The notes under the pieces were generated by a model, which searched no databases, had not been told where the DNA came from, and was given only the letters and a program-made list of their open reading frames with translations. This document shows positions 1 to 11,700 of a DNA stretch of 64,000 nucleotides, in pieces (positions within the stretch are counted from its first letter, which is position 1; each line of letters opens with the position of its first letter). The DNA is from Branchiostoma floridae (lineage: Eukaryota; Chordata; Leptocardii; Amphioxiformes; Branchiostomatidae). The position numbers and the translations under genes were made by a program. The stretch covers positions 7,072,770 through 7,136,769 of the forward strand of contig NC_049990.1 of NCBI RefSeq assembly GCF_000003815.2. The letters run 5' to 3'.

Positions 1-2599
1 CAGCTGTCACTTTACCAAGGCCCTTTCATCTCAGAAGTTTTTCTCGCGGATAGGTCAGCTACGGCGGTGGCGCACGCTCGAGTTGGTTGCCAACTCGCAC
101 AAGGATGGCAATTACGTATTCCCCGATGTACGCTTAGCTGGCTGGCGATGTTCAATGTGGGTCACGAGGTGGCTTCCAAATAGAAAGTAATAACATATTG
201 CGGCAGGGAGAATCCCAGCTGAGTTGAAGGCACATCGATGGTGGAGATCGAAGAAAAAGAGGAAGAAAGTCTTCCTGTAAGTTGGATACTGCAGCATCGG
301 TATACTTTAAATTCATTTTTGTTTTGATGGTAGAAGGGGAAAGGGGTTTTTCATTAGTTTTCATTAGAAACAATTCTTTTCCAGTAGTACTCTGGTAATG
401 CAATGGAAACACATATTCGTCTTACAATGTACCATGAATTTGCGACAATAAAACAATTGCAAATGATTTACAGTCAATAAGCTCTGCTTAAGGGTTTTTC
501 TGGGCTAAGTGTTATAAATCATGGTACTTGTTAGTAGTATCCTGCAAAAATATTTTAGTCATGAAACTGGTAAATTGAACCTCTTCTTTCTCTCGCTCTC
601 TTTCATAAAAAAAAGCTCTTTTTTCTTGTCAGGATAAACTTGGTTGCTTATATGCCATCTCAATGGATAGAAGAGTTTACCTTATACTTTTATATTGTAG
701 TTTGATACATTGACTTCTTCATTGGATCTTCGAACAGTGCTCTTGATTTTTGAGATTTCACAGTTATTAGATTAGCAAAAAGAAAGGCAATCTTCAACAG
801 TCTGACAAAAGAAAGACAAATTTATGATCATGATGTCAACTCCAGTTGAAGATAGAAAAGATCCAAATTTATACCATATTTAATGGCAAGGATGATTTTA
901 AATCAGAACCAATTTTGATTATAGCAGGAGTGTATATGAAGTTGTGACCATATTTGAATTTTAGACCTTGGGAAAATGTACTCCATATGGCACTAGCAGA
1001 AGCTTTGGGCTCCATTGAGGCTAATATTCTGCTGTCACGGATGATGAAAGAAACTGCACATCAACAGTTGGGAAGAAAATGAAGCTGTCAGAAGTTTTTA
1101 CTCTCATGTCTTCTTGGCGTTTACCCCTTGCTGGGGCCTTAGATAAGTCTTTCGCAACTTGTGAAGAAGAAGTCATTCTTGGCACGTTTTGAATGTCATT
1201 AGACCGTGCTCCCGATGCACAGAAACGCCTATCAATTGATGTGATACCATGAAGCCATATTCCCCGAACACAGCATTATGAAACGATGATCGGGTTTCAG
1301 ACGGATGAGTTGACATCCATAGATTTTCGGTGACCAATTTTACGGACAGCTCGGGGCCTGGAAGCTTCAATTAGGTTACCGGATGCACTGTGCGGAATTA
1401 TCTATGATGGCTGAATAGAAGCATTTGCTATAACTAAGGGTTATAAACGAAAGGCAAAAAGGCAAATCTAGAAAAGTTTTTAGTCATTGAACGGGTGTGC
1501 AAATTGATTCTAGAGTTTGCTTTTTTTTGCGGAATGTTTTTAGATATCACTGCTATAATAGCATGGATAAGACTGGTTAGTTGGTCACAAACTCACAAAG
1601 ACATAAGTCATCGTCTTGAAAGAATAACAGCCAGGTATGTAGCCAGCCTGAAATCATTTAATGTTCCACGATTTTGAATCCTATGGAGCACCTATGGCAT
1701 GACATTCCCAGGGGGTCCGGGGGCATGTTCCTCCTGAAAATCTTGAAATCTAGACTCTAGACTCTCTGAAATGCAATTTCCTGCATCTTGAGTTAAAAAT
1801 TTTGCTGGTAGCTGTTCAACAGCATCTGTTTTTGTGTAAAATTACACAAGGGAGACCCCCAGAGTGGAATCCAAGTTAGGACAAACATCATCACAATGTA
1901 AAACTTTAAGGTTTCCAAGAAGCTGACACAGAAACTTGAGAGAGAGATAAGCTCAAGTCCCTGCGTAGGTTGTAGATCCAAGGTAATCCCTACTTTGATG
2001 TTAGATCAGCTCGTAATGGGGAGATCATAGATCCAACTGTTGATGGGTACATCAACATGAAGATCAGGTCACTCGGTGTATACTGTACCCATACTAATTT
2101 ACATGGCCAGATAATGTGTGTGAAAATAGATGGCCAATGATCTGTACTTAGATTCTGAAATTACATACTAATTACTATGCCTATTTAGGATAAACTCACA
2201 GCTGCAGGTCACTAAAACTCGGTCCATAATTCTGTAGCTCTTTGAAGTGCTGATACATGTAGATGAAGTCAATACATATAAATGACAATAGTTTGATGAT
2301 AAGCATTGTACATGTAAATCGCCATCAAGTAACAGAATACTTGGTTAAAACAGATAATATAGGTCCTGTCAGTCAATGTGTACCATATTAATCACCATGA
2401 TGTGATAATGATACATGTAACAACAATACATGTAACTAGAAAGGCCGACATTTGCTTGAGAGCAAATACAGCATATTTCAGCCATCTCCATCATGCAACA
2501 ATAGGCCTTGAGGTCGTTGACCCCTTTGGCCATTGGAAAATGACAAAAAAAATCCCAAATATATCATTGTAAAGTGGTCCATGCCAAAAATTATACATG

Positions 2600-3150
2600 G
2601 GTCATTTGAATAGATATCTAGAGCACCCCTTTACCAATTTACGGGTCATTGGGTTGTAAATCAAGGGAACAGGAGCCATAAAATCGCAAAATTAAGCATT
2701 TTGTTGTACCGTATGGGAAAACTTTTATTAAATTTATGTGCACATAATTGAAGGGCACTTTTATGCCAAGTTTGAGATCATTTGGTTGTAACACGAGGCT
2801 ACAGGAGCCACAAATGTCCTTTTTTGGTCAAAAAATGGCCAAAAATCGCAAAATTAAGCATTTTGTTGTACAGTATGGGAAAACTTTTATTGAATTTATG
2901 TGCACATAATTGAAGGGCACTTTTATACCAAATTTCAGATCATTTGGTTGCAAAACGAGGCTACAGGAGCCAAAAATGTCCTTTTTTGGTAAAAAAATGG
3001 CAAAAAATCGCAAATTAAGCAATTTGTTGTACCGTAAGCCAAAACTGTTATTGAATCTAGGTGAGCATATGATCAAGGCACCTCTGTACCAAATTTCATG
3101 TCATTCGGCTGTAATACCAGGGTACAGGAGCCCGAAATATACATAAAAAT
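2600..3150. repeat. Tandem repeat, about 162-bp period, roughly 3.5 copies
   Basis: Recurring landmarks are a block beginning tgcacataattgaaggg at 2739 and 2901, followed by a segment rich in ggctacaggagcc and then caaaaaatggc. The spacing between landmarks is 162 bp, a multiple of three, so open frames persist across copies on both strands. A diverged copy lies at 2611-2738 and another at 3060-3150. It reads like an interspersed element array rather than a gene, because the coding look vanishes outside the array. Confidence 0.7.
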
Positions 3151-3300
3151 TGACAAAAACCTCAATAAAATCATTTTAAAGGCAGATATGAAAAAAATGA
3201 AAAAAACACCTGGGGGTATTGGCTTACTCTACCTTTGTGCCAAATTTCAAGTCAATCGGTCAAAAAATGGCGGAGTTGATTCGATTTGAAGATTTGACAG

Positions 3301-3322
3301 GAGAAAGAAAGAAAGAAAGAAA
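3301..3322. repeat. GAAA microsatellite
   Basis: Five to six GAAA units directly follow the 162-bp array's tail. This is a common 3' end for marine invertebrate interspersed elements, so it may mark the end of the element. Confidence 0.75.
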
Positions 3323-3479
3323 CATTACGAATACAATATATTTCACCATACCTATGGTATGGCTGAAATATAAGTAGCCACCAATGAAGTAACAGAAAGA
3401 TATGCTGTCTTTTTCTTTTTCTGATGAATTCAGTTCCACAGTTATGTCGCTTTCAGTAAAAGTGCACAGTACATAATAC

Positions 3480-3930
3480 AACGTCAGTCAGTATATACAG
3501 TACTACATCCATACTAATGATGTAGTCTGATGATACAGACAATGTATGTCTGTTGCAAAAGTAAAAACTCAATTCTCCAGACACCGCAATTTTGTAGCTT
3601 GCAGTAGAAGTCCATCTAAAGATAGTCAGCCACTTAATACAGGACTGTATCCATACTAACTGTCTGTAGCCTGATGAAATACATTTGTATTCATATGCCT
3701 CTAACAAACTAAAGACTCATATCTTAGAGTGAGACTTCACAATTTTGTAGCTTCCAGAAAAAGTCCATGTACAGAAGATCCATCAGTTTATATAGTCCCT
3801 TATCTATACTACCGGGTAACTGACCATAGCCTGATGTAATATGCATATGCCTGTAACAAAGGTAAAAAAACTCGTATCTTAGACTCCACAATTTTATGTC
3901 TTCCAGTAGAAGTCCATGTAGAGATAAGGT
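3480..3930. repeat. Tandem repeat, about 150-bp period, three copies
   Basis: The segment caattttgtagctt followed by cagtagaagtccat recurs near 3588, 3740 and 3890. The flanking blocks (catactaa, tagcctgatg, tatgcct, aactc) recur in the same order. Copies differ by many substitutions, so the duplication is old. Confidence 0.65.
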
Positions 3931-4157
3931 CAGGCAGCTGTGCGCGCTCACGAAGCTGTAAGTGGGACACTTCCCCCTCCGTGTGCAAATTGGTGCTCAG
4001 GTTCGCGCACCCTGGGCAATAATCGTCCTTATTTCCTACCAATCGGAATGAATTGTGCAGATTAAATTCCCCCGTCCATCCATCATCTCCGCAACACTGT
4101 CACATCGAGTGCCACGCTCTGGGGCAGGGCTCCAAGTTTCTTTCTGTAGCCAGTTAC

Positions 4158-4325
4158 CGGTGTAACGGAAAGTGTCGGTGGAGCGTAGCGAACTCGTACG
4201 CTATTTCAAACAGGTCGAGTTGTTTTTTTATGAAGTTGGGGAAAAGAATGTAACCGAAAGTGTTGGTGGAGCGTTGCGAAATTGTACGTTATCTCAAACG
4301 GGTTGATTAGTTGTTTATGAAGTGT
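4158..4325. repeat. Two-copy tandem duplication, about 90 bp
   Basis: A block starting gtaacggaaagtgtcggtgg is repeated about 90 bp later with a few substitutions, as are the following tacg, atttcaaac/atctcaaac and tttatgaagt blocks. No coding potential is visible. Confidence 0.6.
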
Positions 4326-4544
4326 CCATTCTCGTCAACACGAACAGGCGTTCAATTCGAACGTCTATTCAAACAGGTTTTCTAGAACCAACAGGACTTA
4401 ACCGATGTCTTCCTACTGGTGTCTTCCAAAAATAAAAGAGGAGTTAGGTTCTGGTTGTCGTAAAATTCAGATGTGTATTTATGTGGCTCCTTCTGTTCCT
4501 ATCCTAACACCGGTATTGTACTGGAAGGATAATTGCACTACTTG

Positions 4545-4925
4545 AGTCAGTCAGCAGTTTTGCTAGACACTAGCTGTTTTCTAAGTCAATTGTTAGGACA
4601 GAACAAGACCCAAGGGCCACTTCAAGCTGAGGTTACAGAATACATGTACATACATACAGATTGCGTATGACATAACAGCATCTGATCTTCACAAGTCAGA
4701 AACATCAATGCTCAAGACAAACTTGACTGGAAAGACTGTCATTTTTGAGATGGTCAGCAGTTTTGCTAAATACTGTTGTTTTTCTTTCTCAATTGTTACC
4801 TTGCAAGTAGACTTAGAGGCAACTTCAACGTTATAGATTTCACGAATAGACCTTGTACGGAATGTCTTCTTTCTAAGTCAGAAACATCAATGCTAGAGAC
4901 AAAGTGGATGCATTTAGAGTGAGGA
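4545..4925. repeat. Two-copy tandem duplication, about 190-200 bp
   Basis: The sequence gtcagcagttttgcta occurs near 4549 and 4753, and aagtcagaaacatcaatgct occurs near 4693 and 4876. The order is conserved between copies. No gene signal is seen. Confidence 0.55.
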
Positions 4926-6555
4926 CTAACTGACCCAATAGGAACAGCAAGGGTTATGAAGATTACAAATATTTCTCTCACTGTGGAACTAAACGTTTCA
5001 CAAATTGTAAGTTGTATCACTGAAAGAGTTTGCTGCTATAAATCTTACATTTTGTGGGCATCGGTTGATCTCCGTGCCGTGTTACATGTAATGGTAGGGG
5101 AAGCAGAGGTCATGTTTTAATCTGTGCGGGTCTGCTCCTTGACCACTTGGCCGGCTGATCCCCCAAATTGTTGCTCTGTGATGCCGATTACCCGTCATTA
5201 CATTTTCATTCAGCGTCCCTGTGACGTGTAAGTAATTATGCTCGTCGGCGGAGATTGGCGCATTGGGGGCGGGGCTCGCTGTCACGGATAATTCGTCACG
5301 GCGGAAGATGAAGGCTAGGACGTGCGGGGGTCAGAATCGCCGGGCAATTTGTCCTCGCTAAATTTAGCGGCAGCAGGTGTGTACAACATTCCGCTCGCTT
5401 TCCTTCCATCATCATCCTGCGGAATGTCTTTATTACAGGGAGCCGGAGAGCTGCACTGCCTTTTAATGTGCTACAGTGACCGGAAAATTAGTTTTCTCCG
5501 ACATCAAGAGGCTTCATCTTTGCCAATCAATTTGGCCGGACAGGCGCTCGCAGTGCTTGGTTTGGCTCATGACATTGTTTCGGCGAAATGGAATGGATCT
5601 TGCAGGTGCGGCATGAGGGATGAGCCATCGCTGCCAGTTTTATGACGGTGTGTAATTTTCGAGAAGGGGCACCTGTGCGACCTCTTGATTGGTGGCCTAT
5701 CACCACGTTCCCCGAACGGTAATAAAGTTCTAATTGCGTACGTGGAGGTACGTAGTTGGCCTTTGGAAAGTTCCCTAAGAGTAACCTTTCAAGAAACCAG
5801 AGTAGGAGGGAAGAGTTCATTCTTTTTCTGTGAGTTTGGGATAAAGATACGGCACAAGTTTGCTGTAAAATCTAACGTGTCAGCTTGAATGTATTGTGTA
5901 ACACATAAAAGAGCCAATCTTCAAAACCTTATTATATTTATGATAGTGACAACAACTGCACTGGCACTGAAGTTGAAATGCAATTAAAAACAGAACCATG
6001 CTTGGCAAAGTTAGGAGAAGTACTGTAAATCCTTTTGATATAGTCTACCACATTTTTGTTATGAATATTCTTATTTTTAATCATTATTTGCTAAGCATTT
6101 TCATAAACAGTGGGGCACAATAACACGAGAAACATAACATACCAAAAGATTGATCATGCATTGGAATAATATCTGTAAGGAGAAAGTAACTGAATGCAAA
6201 TCAAGTGCACTCACTCACTCTCTATCCATGGTTTGATTATACTGCTGCTGGGATCCCTGACGCAGGGGTAGGCAACAGTCGGCAAAATACGTTACTTTGT
6301 TTTACCTTTCTGTGACCTGCCCAATAATCATGTTGGGTGAGTGCGGAGTAAGCATGTTTTGAGAAAGGAAGTCAAAGAGTCCCATGGCACACTCAGATAT
6401 CAATCCAGATTACTTTCTTTCTGTGAGCAAAATTCAATCAGCCAATTGAGAGTAATATTTGTCTGGCTGGGAGAAGAACAATGCTGCTGATATGGGCAGT
6501 CTGGGGACCAACACGAGACGGTAAAGATGTCTGGAACGTGAGGAGGCACAAGCAA

Positions 6556-6870
6556 TGTAGTCACTCAGTTCACGGCTCGTCATGTTAAATGTTCATCTTT
6601 TTAGGTTTACGCTCAAAGGAGAAAACATTGTTTTTTTCTTCCTCCTCTTCTTATTCTTCAAACAAATAACAGTTAATGTTCTGGACCAGATGGCTGTCAC
6701 CATGGTTACCATGTAGTCACTCAGTTCATGGCCCTGCCTGTTCAACATTTACCTTTGTATGTTTACCTTCACAGAAGGAATCATTGTTTTTTCTTCTTCC
6801 TCCTCCGTTTCTTATTCTCCAAACAAATAAGGTTAATGTTCTAGACCAGATGGCTGTCACCATGGTTACT
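6556..6870. repeat. Two-copy tandem duplication, about 165 bp
   Basis: Blocks containing gtagtcactcagttca, cattgttttttctt, cttattc and caaacaaataa, ending in ttaatgttctgaccagatggc-like sequence, appear twice in the same order. A further weaker duplication follows at about 6990-7250 (tgcattag then atttgaatggtt). Confidence 0.6.
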
Positions 6871-7663
6871 GGAGGTGTAACCGATACCGTGTGGTGTTCT
6901 ATTCCATATGGTAGCAAGTGGCAGGACAGAGCTGCAGGGACTGGTCACCACATTTTTGACTACAGAAATTTCGAAATTCTAGGTAATGGTCATAAATTGT
7001 CATCAATGCATTAGTTGTGCTATCAGCAGACCAGTCATAGATGAGGATACATGTGGTATTTGAATGGTTTAATCACTTAAAACTTATATATCTTTTTCCC
7101 CTGTAGCATTTTAAAATAAAATTTAAGTTTTTGGTCAGAAATTATAAGAGCCCTCAGTGCATTAGGTGTGTTATAAGTCAAACCAGTCACAACTAAAATA
7201 CATGTAAGGTATATTTGAATGGTTAAATCACTTTAAAACTTAAACTGGCATTCTGTGTCAAGCTTGAGCATTTTGGTCTGATTTTCTTTCTTTTTCTTTG
7301 GACTTGGGAATGAAGAACAAGAAACAGAAACTGACATTGATGTTGCTTGATTTGGAGACATCAGATGATTCCTCCCTTTCATTGTCACAGACATCTTGGT
7401 TGATTGGACTGGGGAATCAGAGGCGCATCTATCTAATATGTCGCTGCCTGATTGACATTGAACAGTTAAACTATTAGTGCAGTGGGAGCTTTGTATATGA
7501 ATTGCATCATTCAAAAGACTACAAAATATGGCCTGACCTCTCACTTACTTACCGGAGCACAAAACACAAATGATTAAGGATAAAGGCATGGTTTCTTATA
7601 ATTCAGATTGTTTTTATTGGCTGTTTTCATGCAGTTGGTGTAGTACGTTTATAGGACAGGGGA

Positions 7664-7745
7664 TTGAAGGGGATGCATGTGTGCATGTGTCTGTCTGTGT
7701 GTGCATGTTTGTGTGTCTGTGTGCGTGTCTTTGTGCATTGTATAT
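7664..7745. repeat. TG-rich microsatellite
   Basis: Imperfect TG repeat with interspersed cat and ct units. The long frames on both strands are a product of the dinucleotide composition. Confidence 0.8.
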
Positions 7746-7769
7746 ATGTAATAAATGGTTGCAACCCAC

Positions 7770-8560
7770 CCCTAACACTTGTGTCCCTGTCCCTGAAACA
7801 CACACAGCATAACACTGAAATTTCTAAAACCCAATCTGACACTCATCCACCCTAACTCTGTTGCCCCTGTCCCTGGTGCTGAACCATACCCACCCTAACA
7901 CTCTTGTGCTTTTAATACATCCACCTTCACTCTATTGTCCCTTTCCTTGGTGCTGAAACACACTCAGCCTAACACCCATGTCCCTGAAACACACCCACTC
8001 TCGCCCCATTGTCCTTGCCCCTGAAACACACCCATCCTAACACTCATTCCCTTAAACTCATCCATCTCACTCCATTGTCCCTATCCCAGGTACTGCAACA
8101 CCCATACTAACAGTCTTGTACTTTTGATACATCCACCTTCACTCTATTGTCCCTTTCCTTGGTGCTGAAACACACCCAGTCTAACACCCATGTCCCTGAA
8201 ACACACCTACCCTCACTTTATTGCCCCTGTCCCTGGTGCTGAACCATACCCACCCTAACACTCTTGTACTTTTAATACATCCACCTTCACTCTATTGTCC
8301 CTTTCCCTGGTGCTGAAACACACTCACCCTAACACCCATGCCCCTTAAACTCATCCATCTCACTCCATTGTCCCTGTCCCTGGTACTGCAACACACATAC
8401 CCTAACACTCTTGTACTTTTTAATACCCCCACTTTCACTCTATTGTCCCTTTCCTTGGTGCTGAAACACACCCAGCCTAACACCCATGTCTGTGAAACAC
8501 ACCCACCCTCATGACATTGTCCCTGTCCCTGGTGCTGAATCATACCCAGTGGAAATATGA
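7770..8560. repeat. Compound minisatellite just upstream of the RAB6-like last exon
   Basis: A C-rich array built from recurring phrases (catccaccttcactctatt, gtccctttcc, tggtgctgaaacacac, cctaacac). The phrase with ccaccttcactctattg recurs near 7920, 8131, 8280 and 8428, a period of roughly 150-210 bp. The array ends about 95 bp before the splice acceptor of the exon at 8655. Confidence 0.75.
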
Positions 8561-8654
8561 GAGTAGATGTTATGTTATATGTGTTTATGTACATGTAAAT
8601 GTATGTGTAAGATGTATATTCCAGGAACAGTTTCCTTAACTTTTTTCCCCCCAG

Positions 8655-8722
8655 TGATCGAAGTGAAGCTAAAGGACACACCACAGGAGCCCCAGTCGCA
8701 GGAAGGAGGATGCGCTTGCTGA
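8655..8722 (+). CDS. RAB6: Last coding exon of a RAB6-like small GTPase (partial)
   Basis: A strong polypyrimidine tract and cag precede 8655. The exon completes a split ATG codon and reads MIEVKLKDTPQEPQ, then a tail ending GGCAC and TGA at 8720-8722. RAB6 proteins end with a similar short segment (a D/E-I-K-L-like stretch, PQE, then GGCSC or GGCAC), where CXC is the double geranylgeranylation signal of Rab GTPases. RAB6 acts in Golgi retrograde and exocytic transport. Only this exon is visible: the GTPase core is not in the window on the plus strand, so upstream exons would lie before position 1. The identification rests on about 22 residues, so another Rab with a CXC end remains possible. 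Confidence 0.65.
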
Positions 8723-11700
8723 GCAACAGCTTCTCCTATTGGTCAATTCAATCCAACAATCAATCCTAAATGGTCAATTTAGACAAATGATGTCCAATCA
8801 CAATTCAGAATGCAAATATGTCTGCTCTTGTGGGCTCAGTGTATTTTGAAGTGCTGAGATTCAATATGAAATTAAAAATTCCATGTTTTGGTAGAGAGTT
8901 TTATATATAAACAGCAAAGTCATAATTTCATAGCATTTTAGTCATAGATATTGATATAATGGGTTATTTCCTTGTGCTTAGTTCCAAGGCCCCTCACTGT
9001 CCCTTCAGCTTTGCTTGATTAGGCATAATCACGCAATAGAGTATTTTCCAAGTTGGGTTATTTAATCATGTACTTAAGGTTATTTTTATTCTGATATGCA
9101 GTCCTTTGTTATTCCTCTCTTGAAACTTTTGTAAAGGTTGTAATATGAAGCACTCCAAATGGTGTTGAAGTCTTGTGTACTACAAGGCTGTTTCAATGAG
9201 TGGTTCCGGTAAACAGTTAGAGTGGGAAGTTTGTTTATGTGGATACTTCAGTACACAGTACTATGCAAAGCCATTTATGTTAACTAAGATGATATTTCAA
9301 ACATGGTACTTCCGATTACTTGCATTTTTTGTATTTCGTTTCACCCAGTAGCAGATTAGACCAAAGGTTTTTTGAATAGAAGAGAGAATTCATAAAAGTG
9401 GGTAGCGTTTTTGAGGAAACTTTATGTTAATAGAAGGTTTAGGGGGTCTTTGTCACAGTTCTTGCAGTGATGGAAAATTTTGCTCAGCCATTTTGTTGTT
9501 GATGTTGTTGTTGTTGTTGTTGTTAAAAATGGAATGCCCCTCCAATGCAGCTGCCTGCTCTACCTGAGTTGAAAGTGGAACGATCCAAATCACATCAGCT
9601 AGTGTAGAAGACCGAACTATAATTTCGCTTGTTTGGACGTCATCGCGAAACACCCCTGGGATCGACAATGGAACAGGCCGGTGTTTGGAAAGCTCAGTTC
9701 ACCACAGCTGTTCTCAGGATGCAACCACTGCATTGGAGGGGTCAGAAATGCTATCCAAATTCACACACTAATGCCTTTGAGGATAATTAATGTGAAGCTA
9801 TGTATATCACCTTTTTCTGGCAGCAAAGCAAGGCTCTAGTTTTAGAACAAAAGTGTCCAGAGAGCTTAAAGAGGGAGCAAGTGAAATTATGGCAGTTGTG
9901 TATAATATATTCAAGCCTGTGTGGAAAACAAAAATGGTTGGAAGCTAAGGTCTGAATACCATAATTCCAGTGGGCCCTGTCCAATGGGGCCCACGGCACC
10001 TTTTTGTACAGAAATAATGTAGTTGAATTGTAGGTATCCAATTCTCTCTCTAGTGATTTGTGTATCTATGGTGATGTAATCTGGTGGCATGGACGACTTG
10101 TGTACCGGAGCGGCGCGTGGACCAGTGGGCGTAGCGAATCCAACCATAGTACGTGCTGCCGTCGTAGCGTTACAGATCCAGCTAGCCGATTGGTTGGTGG
10201 CGAGAGTTGGGCTAGGACACGACAGAATCTCTTCTTTGTTTCGCTGCAGTGTTTAATAACGACAATATGGTGCACTTGTCTCTGAGAAATAACTCGGGGA
10301 CCTACGCAGTGGGAGGACAGGGAGGGACACTCAGCCATGCCAACACTCTGCCTGTAGTTGTTAACGTTCACACAAACAGCTTTAGTGTCCGTCAGAAGAA
10401 AGCAAGCTCTCTATGACAAGTGTTGGCAAGTCATTCCATGCCTTCACNNNNNNNNNNNNNNNNNNNNNNNNNNNNNNNNNNNNNNNNNNNNNNNNNNNNN
10501 NNNNNNNNNNNNNNNNNNNNNNNNNNNNNNNNNNNNNNNNNNNNNNNATTTAGCCTACAGTAATGGCTGAATGGTCGTTTTAGCTCCATGTGTTGCAATA
10601 ACCATTGTAAAAGGCTAGGTGATTGCAAGGAAATATTTTTATTAGCACTTAAATGTATTGCTATACACTATTGTACAACCACAGTATGTTTTAAAATGCT
10701 GGAACTATTTCTTGCCTTCACATGTTCCAGAAATGTCAGAGATGCATTTCTCCAAATCTAGTGTTACATGGCTGAGTGCTGAGCTGTATGAAAATTCATA
10801 CCAGCCACCCTTCCATGTTTTCCCACCAGTAAGGTTCCATATAAGCTGACCACAGTAATTCACGAAACAAAAATGTGTTGACACAAAAAATTCTAAGCTG
10901 TATAGTCATGTGTGTATTGTACAGAATTGAAGAACAAACAGTTGGTAGGGGTGTGTATGGGGAGAGGCTGTGTATGGGGAGCGTGGAAAATAAAGATTGG
11001 ACAATGGCATCTGTTTCCAGCCACCAATAGTCTTGCCGATTGTTTTTGTTTACTATAAAGAAAAAGCAACTCAAATGTGTGCGGGGCACTAATTTGTCCA
11101 ACATTTGGTGTCAGCGATAGACTAGGCATGCGGTTAAGAAACTCTACAATTGTATGGTATGTAGAATTGTCAAACAATATGAGAGATGCCGCCAACATTG
11201 GCATGTGAAATCTCCAGTTCAGTTCATAGTATTTGGGTCCCTTGAAACAGTTGTGTGATTTTCCCTGGTGTATATAACAGCTGATGATGATGGCTGGGGG
11301 GTCTGGAAACAGTTGCTAGCCAGTTCTAACCAATGAGCTTAGCAATGAAAAAAAATGTGCTGCAATGTGATGACGCTGTAAAATGAATGGTACAAGGAGT
11401 GATTTTTTATGTTGATGTGAGCACAAAGTGGAACTTCCTTGTTTTTTCTCCTCCCCAGCTAGACTGTTGGTTCGTCTCCAGCTCTGTGTTACCTGTGAGA
11501 CTTGGTCCCAAACTTACTTATCAGTTTCCTTTAGAAATATTTCAAAAGCAAATGTGGTGGTCAAATGATCACTCCATCTTCAGATGTATCAAATTTCCAC
11601 TGAGACAGTTGCTAAGGCAAATTCTCAATGCTGATTGGTCATCAAGACCACACCCCTTTTTGTAATTGATTTGTTCAACTCAAATTCAACAGGTTATCTA

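Larger units (their letters stand above)
1..8654. other. Repeat-rich non-coding stretch, probably intron of the RAB6-like gene
   Basis: I found no exon here that I can assign to a protein family on either strand. Searching by eye for the upstream RAB6 exons (GTP-binding motifs, the switch regions, the penultimate exon) gave nothing. If the exon at 8655 belongs to RAB6, this stretch is intron or upstream sequence. It contains several local tandem duplications, listed separately, each two to four copies of roughly 90-200 bp. The short open frames here have no splice context or recognisable motifs. Confidence 0.5.

Noticed and set aside
10058-10371. Overlapping frames on both strands in a GC-rich block
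   Set aside because: I see no protein family motif or exon boundaries; more likely part of an interspersed element next to the assembly gap.
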